Below are positions 17,077 through 22,639 of a stretch of 22,639 nucleotides of DNA, piece by piece. This DNA is from a virus. The stretch is taken from the IMG/VR virus record IMGVR_UViG_3300017740_000091, positions 1-22,639 of that record; one strand, written 5' to 3'. The translations under genes were made by a program, and so were the position numbers. The notes beneath the pieces were generated by a model, which was not told the DNA's origin, searched no databases, and was given only the letters and a program-made list of their open reading frames with translations. Positions within the stretch are counted from its first letter, which is position 1. Every line of letters begins with the position of its first letter.

Positions 17077-20073
17077 TTACCCATTACCCCTTCTTCTTTT
17101 CTCTTCAGCATCTGCCTCTTTTTTCCAGGCCACATAAGCATCATATTGCTCTTTTGTAATTTTTTCATCTTTAAGTAATGATTGAGGTGTTGCATCTTCG
17201 TTCGCCGCCAGAGCCCCTTGTACATATCTGTGACTTGGTTGTCTAGCATCAGTATCCGTAGCACCTTCTCTATCACTTTCTGAAACAACACCATCTTGTA
17301 ACTTGGCTGAGAACCCTGTACGGTTTTCATCTATATACCTAAAGTTACCATCTCTTTGCATGTTGTTTAAACTTATTGCTGTTTCTTTTACACCCATAAT
17401 GTCCATGGTATAAACACCATTATCAAACTTATGTGTTACGTTTCTTACCTGATATATTCCAGATATAAAGTAAGATGTTCCGTCTCCTTCTTTAATCCAT
17501 AAACCTGTATTGTTATCTTCGTTTTCTACATCAGGATCAAATAACCTTGGTGAATTTAAACTAAAAAGGAAAAAATTATCTGTTGTAGTTGTTAAGTAAT
17601 TATTACCGTCTTCATCTGTTTCTTTTAATTGCTGGGAAGTAAATCCTACAGGAGTTTTAGTTGTGCCGTGTTTGTGTACCGCTCTTCCTAACCACCAAGG
17701 ATCGCCTCTTAATTGCATTTCTAATTTCATTAAAAACTCTATTGCTTGATGTTGATCATAAAGATATGTAAACAAGTTGTTCTTTATACCCTTAGTGGTA
17801 CCTACATTACTGAATCCTGTTTTATATTCGAATTTCTTTCTTTGTGCTACACCATCTGTAATTTCTTTGTCTGCTTCTGGTTCGTCTTTACTTTTTCTAT
17901 CTTCTTTAAACTTTTGTCCTCCATCCGCTATTTGCTCTGCATATTTTGTGTTACCTATTAGATCTCCGCCATAAACAAAACCTGATTGTGAAGGACTAAA
18001 TTCTTCACTTTGTGTTACAACATTAGCCTGATTTGTTTCTTTTCTTTGTGCAGTAACATTATCTGCTATTGCTTGTGCTGTTTCTTTTTTAGACAATGCT
18101 TCTTCTAGTTCTTTTGCGGCCTTTCCATTACTGTTTGTTATTAAATCTTTAATCTTTGATTCTGTAAAACCAGCCGCACTACCTATTTCTTTAAGGTATG
18201 CTTCTCCTTTTTCTACATTTGCTTTTAATTTTTTTAATTGATCAAAGAAACTGCCACCTTGTTCATCTTGTGCGGCTTCTTTTAATTTTTCAATACCTCC
18301 TTCGTCTAGACTTTCATCTTTAGGTACTGGTGTAGATTTTAAAACACTAGCGGCATTTAAACTTACATCTCCTAACATACCTCTATCTGGAGGTAGTAGT
18401 AATGCTATGCCTTCGTTAAACTGAATATTGCAACTTAAAATTTGATCGTTTCTGCCAGTAAATATATATTCGTATGCCTTTTGAATTTTCATTTGATTAA
18501 CTCTGGTAGTAGTTTGGTCTTTAGATAAATTATTATTACTGTCTACTTCCCAGGGAAAAACTGCTATGTCTGTTTTATCGCTCATAAAAGTGTATGCGTT
18601 TAAATGTGCTAATTTGTAGTATTGCTTTTCTTTCCTGTCGTAATCCATGTATTCCATACTACCATTAAAATCATACCAACATATTTGTTTTGTTGCATCT
18701 GTTTCTTCTTTTGAAGGATCCTCAACGTCTGTTGCTCTGGTTGCCTTTTGCATAAACTCTTTATTCATAGACAACAACAATCCTAATACTCTTGTCATAT
18801 CCATGCCTTCTTTAAGAGTAAGTTCTATCATATTTGTTTCTGGATTTTTATTAATAGAGGATTTATTTTCTCTAGGCTTCTTTGCTTCTTCTTCTGCTCC
18901 TTCTGTACCTTCTTCTGCCGCCTTTTCTGTGACTGCTAAATTTGTTACTTTGGCAGTAGTTTCTGTATCTTCAATATCTAGAGACTGATCTGTAATGTGT
19001 TCTAACCCTGGCACATTATAATTTTGTTTTATTGAGGCAGATGAATCCACACCTGTAGCCGCGGCAACGGCCCCTCCAACAGCACTTCCGGCTCCCGCAA
19101 CACCACTTGTTGCAGATCCTTCTTCTAATCCAAAAGATATCCTTTGTGGTTTTCCTTGCTCTAAATTATAAGTGTTGGTTTGATTTTCTAGGTCTCCAAG
19201 CATTTGGCCTATTGTGGTGCCTACTATTGTGTACATTTTACTTGTTCTAAAAAATGCATCTGCTGTGTACATATCATCTTTGACAACAGTTGAAAATTCG
19301 TATGTAGACCCTGCTTCTGTAATTTCCATTGAAAAGTTACTCAGCAATAAAGGATATACAAATGGCCCTGTAACATTTCCTATTATTTCGCCACCAGCAA
19401 CATCTGTTTCCCAATTATCTGGATCTAAATTAGATTCTTTCCTGCCTCTGAAACTTACTTCTAAAAACATAGGACAATCCATAGCATCAGCAGGAGCACC
19501 TAAATATGTCCGTGCTTTTACTATTTGATCCGGGAAATCAGCCGCATTAGGCTGTGTAATTGTAAAATTAACTGTAGAAGCATGGCTTCCACCTGAACCA
19601 CTTGGTACTGTGACTATCTCTACACCGTCTATACCTACTTCTGTTACACCTGTTTCTGCAAGTACTACTGTATCTGAAGGATCGTCTGTATCCATACGAT
19701 TGTTTAAATAGCCTGTTGCTCCTGTGCTTTGACTATTCCCGTCACCTGGGCTTACATCCTGTCTTGCATCTTCTGATGATGTGACTTCGGTATCTTCAGT
19801 TGTGCCTGCTTCTGAACCTGCTGAGCTATTTTTACTGCCAGGTCCAATCATATAAAGTTTTAAATGGTATGTTGGTAGGTCGACAGTATCTAAAATATTT
19901 CCTAGTACTTCTCCAATATATTCGTTTACTATTAATGGTGGTTTTTTCTTATCAGTATTCAACCATCCTTTTTTCTCTTCAGTTGTTGTACTTTTTGGAT
20001 CTGTTGACGAGCTGTCTTGACTGCCATATATGTTTTTGACATTTTCTGAATGATCGTTCATTATGTCAGACAT
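17077..20073 (-). CDS. Baseplate hub protein, gp27-like candidate (998 residues)
   Basis: Large structural protein between gp53 and gp5. I infer a gp27-type hub from position directly upstream of the spike gene and from tube-like and hub-like segments: YPLLLSNFSMEITEAGSTYEFSTVV (240-264, a tube-fold strand pair), IQKAYEYIFTGRNDQILSCNIQFN (530-553), LEMQLRGDPWWLG (784-796) and SGIYQVRNVTHKFDNGVYTMDIMGV (871-895). The last resembles the closing strands of other contractile-tail hubs (G.Y.V..VTH.F..G.F...L). T4 gp27 is about 390 residues; the excess comes from charged low-complexity insertions (about 78-165, 370-415, 580-740) and an Ala/Gly stretch (318-345). It may be the protein annotated as a virion structural protein at this place in cyanophages. 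A strong AGGAGG lies five bases before the ATG. Frame and structural role are certain; hub identity is inferred. Confidence 0.75.
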   Translation of the reverse strand: MSDIMNDHSENVKNIYGSQDSSSTDPKSTTTEEKKGWLNTDKKKPPLIVNEYIGEVLGNILDTVDLPTYHLKLYMIGPGSKNSSAGSEAGTTEDTEVTSSEDARQDVSPGDGNSQSTGATGYLNNRMDTDDPSDTVVLAETGVTEVGIDGVEIVTVPSGSGGSHASTVNFTITQPNAADFPDQIVKARTYLGAPADAMDCPMFLEVSFRGRKESNLDPDNWETDVAGGEIIGNVTGPFVYPLLLSNFSMEITEAGSTYEFSTVVKDDMYTADAFFRTSKMYTIVGTTIGQMLGDLENQTNTYNLEQGKPQRISFGLEEGSATSGVAGAGSAVGGAVAAATGVDSSASIKQNYNVPGLEHITDQSLDIEDTETTAKVTNLAVTEKAAEEGTEGAEEEAKKPRENKSSINKNPETNMIELTLKEGMDMTRVLGLLLSMNKEFMQKATRATDVEDPSKEETDATKQICWYDFNGSMEYMDYDRKEKQYYKLAHLNAYTFMSDKTDIAVFPWEVDSNNNLSKDQTTTRVNQMKIQKAYEYIFTGRNDQILSCNIQFNEGIALLLPPDRGMLGDVSLNAASVLKSTPVPKDESLDEGGIEKLKEAAQDEQGGSFFDQLKKLKANVEKGEAYLKEIGSAAGFTESKIKDLITNSNGKAAKELEEALSKKETAQAIADNVTAQRKETNQANVVTQSEEFSPSQSGFVYGGDLIGNTKYAEQIADGGQKFKEDRKSKDEPEADKEITDGVAQRKKFEYKTGFSNVGTTKGIKNNLFTYLYDQHQAIEFLMKLEMQLRGDPWWLGRAVHKHGTTKTPVGFTSQQLKETDEDGNNYLTTTTDNFFLFSLNSPRLFDPDVENEDNNTGLWIKEGDGTSYFISGIYQVRNVTHKFDNGVYTMDIMGVKETAISLNNMQRDGNFRYIDENRTGFSAKLQDGVVSESDREGATDTDARQPSHRYVQGALAANEDATPQSLLKDEKITKEQYDAYVAWKKEADAEEKRRRGNG

Positions 20074-20074
20074 A

Positions 20075-20374
20075 CTAACCTCCTACTACTTTTACTGCTT
20101 CTGCTGATGGTAATTTTATAATAGTACCTGCTTTAAAATCTCGTATAGGGTCTTTTAATATATCTGGATTTCTTAATGCAAATACCCACCATAAAGATGT
20201 AGTACCATATACTTTGTATGCTAAAATATCAGGTCTACCGTCAACGTCTGCTTGTATTTTATAATCCTCATCATATAATCCTTTAGGCATTTTGGGAAGA
20301 TTATTTATATCTAGAAACACATCCATTGCACCTGCATTTTTTAAAAAACTAGTTGTACTGTGAAATTTAGCCAT
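20075..20374 (-). CDS. gp53: Baseplate wedge protein gp53-like
   Basis: A 99-residue protein with the gp53 hallmarks: a short N-terminal strand region (FHSTTSFL), DILAYKVYGTTSLWWVFALRN (about residues 50-70) and a closing IRDFKAGTIIKLP that resembles a LysM-like fold. T4 gp53 is 196 residues, so this is a short marine-type version. In T4 it joins the wedge to the hub together with gp6 and gp25, making a clamp over the wedge core. The ATG shares one base with the gp48 stop (TAATG), and its own TAG ends one base before the hub ATG. Family assignment is good. Confidence 0.88.
   Translation of the reverse strand: MAKFHSTTSFLKNAGAMDVFLDINNLPKMPKGLYDEDYKIQADVDGRPDILAYKVYGTTSLWWVFALRNPDILKDPIRDFKAGTIIKLPSAEAVKVVGG
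20079..20084 (-). promoter_or_regulatory. Strong Shine-Dalgarno of the hub gene, embedded in gp53 codons
   Basis: A perfect AGGAGG lies five bases before the hub ATG and forms part of the codons for the last Val-Val-Gly-Gly of gp53. It is the best ribosome site in the operon and fixes the hub start. The Val-Val-Gly-Gly end of gp53 may therefore be shaped by this signal. Confidence 0.85.
20302..20309 (-). promoter_or_regulatory. Possible internal late promoter TATAAATA within gp53
   Basis: A perfect T4 late consensus octamer lies on the minus strand inside the gp53 frame, about 230 bases before the hub start. It could give extra transcription of the hub and spike genes. In such an AT-rich sequence it may be chance; the intergenic sites in this window carry GATAAATA instead. 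Confidence 0.3.
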
Positions 20375-21315
20375 TAGATAAATCCGTCCGAGTATGCTTG
20401 ACCTGAAGTAAGGCCAGTTATGTCAAATCTTTTTCTAAGTTTCTGTGGTGTGTAGTTTACTGATAAGTTGATTGAAACCAGTGCGGCTGTAGGAACATAA
20501 GTTACTGTGTCTTTCGAACCCATTTTATAATGTACTGGTACATAGTCAACATCTTCTCCATATTGTATGGAATAATCTTTTACAATTACAGGCACTTTAT
20601 TAAATCCATGTTCTCCTAAATATTCAAATAAAAGAACAGGTGGTGGTGTTCCACCTACACCTTGCGCCACTGCGGCATCGCCTGAAAAACTTTTTGTAAT
20701 TACTTTAAGAAATTGAAATACTGCTAACATGTACCTGGCTTCGTCAATATCGTTTGCTGTAAATTCTGAAGCAATTGGCAGTTCTGGTGGTCTACTATTA
20801 ATATAAGAATGAATAGGATAATTCATACCTTGTAATTCATGTATATTGTAATTAGCACCTGCTGATACGAAAATTTGAGGAGTATATTGCCAAATAAGAC
20901 CGCCTGAATCTATAATTGGTTGTAATATGTTTGTACCGCCTACTGTACCATCTTGAGCATACTCTATACCATACACATAGTCTGCACCGCCTCTTTTAGG
21001 TCTTAGTCTTGCTCTCCAGTCATAATTTTGTTGTACTGGAGATTCATTACCAACTAAATCAAAATTACCAAATTGTTCGCTTTGTTGTTGAAGTTCTTGT
21101 CTTAATTGTAATTCACTCAACATTCTTGCACCAAAAAGTAAATTTTGGTCTGGGTTTCTGGGAGGATTTCTTAGTCCTGGAATGAACTGTCCAATAGGAC
21201 TAGCACCCAGAAGGTTTCCTGCAATTCTTCTTGCATGAGGATTTTTAATGCCACTTAATTTACTATTGGCTTTATTTCCCAAATATCCACTAGCAATGTT
21301 TTTTAAAAAACTCAT
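20374..21315 (-). CDS. gp48: Baseplate tail-tube cap/junction protein gp48-like (gp48/gp54 family)
   Basis: A 313-residue protein, close to T4 gp54 (320) and gp48 (364), two related tube-fold proteins that cap the hub and start tail-tube assembly. The N-terminus (MSFLKNIASGYLG...ARRIAGNLLGASPIGQFIPG) is a basic, glycine-rich arm. The body carries GGLIWQYTPQIFVS (about 138-151), a helix EARYMLAVFQFLKVITKSF (about 190-209) and the strands VLLFEYLGEHGFNKVPVIVKDYSIQY and ALVSINLSVNYTPQKLRKRF, as in tail-tube domains. It is the first gene of the minus-strand baseplate operon: an AGGAG ribosome site (21321-21325) lies five bases before the ATG, and a late promoter octamer just upstream. Which of gp48 or gp54 it matches best cannot be settled here; marine relatives are usually annotated gp48. 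Confidence 0.8.
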   Translation of the reverse strand: MSFLKNIASGYLGNKANSKLSGIKNPHARRIAGNLLGASPIGQFIPGLRNPPRNPDQNLLFGARMLSELQLRQELQQQSEQFGNFDLVGNESPVQQNYDWRARLRPKRGGADYVYGIEYAQDGTVGGTNILQPIIDSGGLIWQYTPQIFVSAGANYNIHELQGMNYPIHSYINSRPPELPIASEFTANDIDEARYMLAVFQFLKVITKSFSGDAAVAQGVGGTPPPVLLFEYLGEHGFNKVPVIVKDYSIQYGEDVDYVPVHYKMGSKDTVTYVPTAALVSINLSVNYTPQKLRKRFDITGLTSGQAYSDGFI

Positions 21316-21333
21316 TTAATCTCCTAATAGTTC

Positions 21334-21341
21334 TATTTATC
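21334..21341 (-). promoter_or_regulatory. Late promoter octamer GATAAATA of the baseplate operon (gp48)
   Basis: On the minus strand TGATAAATAG lies 18 bases before the gp48 ATG, leaving a short leader that contains the AGGAG ribosome site. The nonamer is identical to that upstream of gp25 and one base from the T4 late consensus. It is divergent from the gp55 promoter within the same 170-base intergenic region. Confidence 0.75.
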
Positions 21342-21415
21342 AATTTTATTAAAACATGTTATAATTATTATTCCTATAAAAATTTCCAGTTTTGCATAGA
21401 TCTGGTAAATATTAA

Positions 21416-21443
21416 TTGACAATACACTAGAACTGTGTATAAT
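21416..21443 (+). promoter_or_regulatory. Sigma70-type promoter of gp55
   Basis: Perfect TTGACA (21416-21421), 16 bases, perfect TATAAT (21438-21443). Transcription should start near 21450, giving a leader of about 36 bases with a GAGGAG ribosome site (21472-21477) eight bases before the gp55 ATG. Both hexamers are consensus, so the host holoenzyme should read it early in infection. Confidence 0.85.
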
Positions 21444-21485
21444 ACTAACAATATAAATGAACTATAATTTTGAGGAGAGTTATTA

Positions 21486-22355
21486 ATGGCACAGCCTAAA
21501 AAAGTAAACTATCTTAATAACAAAGATATTCTTAAAGAAATCCATAAAAGTAAAATGACATACTGCTGGTTAGCAGATGACAATTATGGATTTTTCGACA
21601 TCATATTAGAAGATGTAAAAAAGATCAATAGAATCAGTGTAAAAGCCGCAAGAGAAAATAAAGCCGCAAAGATGCAATATGATGCATACCAGGCCGCAAT
21701 GGCACTTCATGATCCTAAAGATTACAGAAATAAACCTAAGCAGAAAGAATTTGCAGTAGATCCTAAAAGCATAGACAAGGAAGATTTAGTTTTCCGTGTT
21801 ATGACTATGGATCACATTCCTTTAGAACCAGGCAGGAAGAAAAATCCTAGGAACGAAGCAGAAACTAAAGCAAAAGTAAACTTCCCTCCTTTTAAACATT
21901 ACGCATACGTTAATGATGAATTAAAGGAAGTTGGAAGAAGTCATTGGGAAGGAGGTTTAGGTAACGGACACTTTAATCCTGAACATGGAAAAATCACAAA
22001 TAAACTTGGCACTATGTTTTTAAAACTAGTGGAAAGATATAGTCACAGAGGTAACTGGAGAGGATATACTTATGTAGATGAAATGCGTGGACAAGCATTA
22101 CTGCAATTAAGTTATATTGGTCTTCAGTTTAATGAGCAAAAATCCGATAATCCTTTTGCTTATTATACAGCCGCCGTTAATAACAGTTTTACAAGAGTAC
22201 TTAACTTGGAAAAAAGAAACCAAATGATAAGAGATGACATTCTTATTGAGCAAGGTCATTTACCAAGTTATGGAAGACAAATACAACACGAAAACGAATT
22301 GCGTGAACTCAGAGAGGCCGCAATCGCAAGTCAAACAACTGATACTAACGATTAA
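21486..22355 (+). CDS. gp55: Late-transcription sigma factor gp55-like
   Basis: A 289-residue homologue of T4 gp55, the small sigma70-family factor that directs host RNA polymerase, with the sliding clamp, to late promoters. The sigma region 2-like part is about residues 190-245: GYTYVDEMRGQALLQL, then NPFAYYTAAVNNSFTRVLNLEKR, matching the T4 pattern NPFAYFTQI...R...EK. T4 gp55 is 185 residues. The extra length is mostly an N-terminal part (SKMTYCWLADDNYGFFDII, about 22-40, then a long Lys/Ala-rich helix) that I do not recognise in T4. The likely targets are the two GATAAATA sites in this window, one of them in its own divergent promoter region. The gp47-like gene begins five bases after its stop. 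Confidence 0.9.
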   Translation: MAQPKKVNYLNNKDILKEIHKSKMTYCWLADDNYGFFDIILEDVKKINRISVKAARENKAAKMQYDAYQAAMALHDPKDYRNKPKQKEFAVDPKSIDKEDLVFRVMTMDHIPLEPGRKKNPRNEAETKAKVNFPPFKHYAYVNDELKEVGRSHWEGGLGNGHFNPEHGKITNKLGTMFLKLVERYSHRGNWRGYTYVDEMRGQALLQLSYIGLQFNEQKSDNPFAYYTAAVNNSFTRVLNLEKRNQMIRDDILIEQGHLPSYGRQIQHENELRELREAAIASQTTDTND

Positions 22356-22360
22356 TTTTT

Positions 22361-22639
22361 ATGAGCCAACTGTTTAAGACAGCGGCTTGTTTTACTGACA
22401 TACATTACGGATTAAAGCAAAACAGCCGTTTACATTTAGAAGATTGCGGAAGATACATAGACTGGTTCATTGCTGAAGCACATGCCAGAAATGCAGAAAC
22501 ATGTATTTTCCTAGGCGACTGGAATCATCACAGAGCAAGTATTAGTGTTGCTACAATGAATGCTTCAATCAAAGCATTTAAAAAACTTAACGACAACTTT
22601 GAAAAAGTTTATATGATTATGGGTAATCATGATCTATAC
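22361..22639 (+). CDS. gp47: Recombination endonuclease subunit gp47-like (Mre11/SbcD family), N-terminal part
   Basis: The first 93 residues of a calcineurin-like phosphoesterase, cut by the right edge. Metal-binding motifs appear in the expected order: D13-x-H15 in FTDIHYG, GDWNH (residues 52-56) and GNHD (residues 88-91). This is the pattern of T4 gp47, which with the gp46 ATPase forms the Mre11/Rad50-type complex that resects DNA ends for recombination-dependent replication. It begins five bases after the gp55 stop, so it is surely cotranscribed. No Shine-Dalgarno is seen (the bases before the ATG are A/T only), so translation may depend on coupling to gp55. gp46 would be expected downstream, outside the window. 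Confidence 0.9.
   Translation, partial: MSQLFKTAACFTDIHYGLKQNSRLHLEDCGRYIDWFIAEAHARNAETCIFLGDWNHHRASISVATMNASIKAFKKLNDNFEKVYMIMGNHDLY

Noticed and set aside
17064-17330. Minus-strand frame of 88 codons in another phase at the end of the hub gene.
   Set aside because: It overlaps the hub gene completely and has a Lys/Met-rich shadow composition; no sign of programmed frameshifting was seen.
21383-21405. Inverted CCAG/CTGG in the gp48-gp55 intergenic region.
   Set aside because: The stem is only four base pairs with a loop of about a dozen bases and no T-run; too weak for a terminator or operator.
1-22639. General avoidance of restriction sites.
   Set aside because: GATC, GANTC, CCWGG, GGCC, GCGC, CCGG, GGATCC and GAATTC were all seen, so the depletion is specific to GCWGC and not general.

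Overview
This window looks like part of the genome of an AT-rich, T4-like (contractile-tailed) phage of the marine type, related to the T4-like phages of cyanobacteria and SAR11. The evidence is a complete set of T4-style baseplate genes (gp48-, gp53-, hub-, gp5-, gp25-, gp6- and gp7-like) next to a T4-type late sigma factor (gp55) and a gp47-type recombination nuclease. GC is roughly one third by eye. The host cannot be read from the sequence; a low-GC marine bacterium is an inference.

Layout. Minus strand, read right to left: gp48-like tube cap (21315-20374), gp53-like wedge (20374-20075), a 998-residue gp27-like hub candidate (20073-17077), a 929-residue gp5-like spike (17071-14282), gp25 (13416-13042), a double-length gp6 (13042-8858), and a giant open frame starting at 8855 that leaves the left edge after 2951 codons without a stop. 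These genes abut or overlap by one base, as in a translationally coupled late operon. Two plus-strand blocks break this layout. A small cassette (13494-14295) between gp5 and gp25 holds an alpha/beta hydrolase and a short coiled-coil protein. The right end (21486-22639) holds gp55 and the start of gp47.

Regulation. The octamer GATAAATA, close to the T4 late consensus TATAAATA, lies on the minus strand just upstream of gp48 and of gp25. Both plus-strand blocks have TTGACA-N16-TATWAT promoters of the host sigma70 type. The likely scheme is that early promoters make the hydrolase cassette and gp55/gp47, and gp55 then directs RNA polymerase to GATAAATA to make the baseplate genes. No tRNA, CRISPR array, insertion sequence or convincing terminator was seen, and the only non-coding stretches are two short divergent promoter regions.

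The most unusual points: (1) the pentamer GCWGC (GCAGC/GCTGC) appears to be absent from the whole window, and every Ala-Ala pair I checked is written GCC-GC or GCG-GC; (2) the gp5-like spike lacks the usual central lysozyme but ends in what looks like the non-catalytic lobe of a GH24 lysozyme; (3) the giant gp7-position protein carries a YHYH-like domain; (4) the divergent gp25/hydrolase promoter pair seems to give leaderless mRNAs on both sides.
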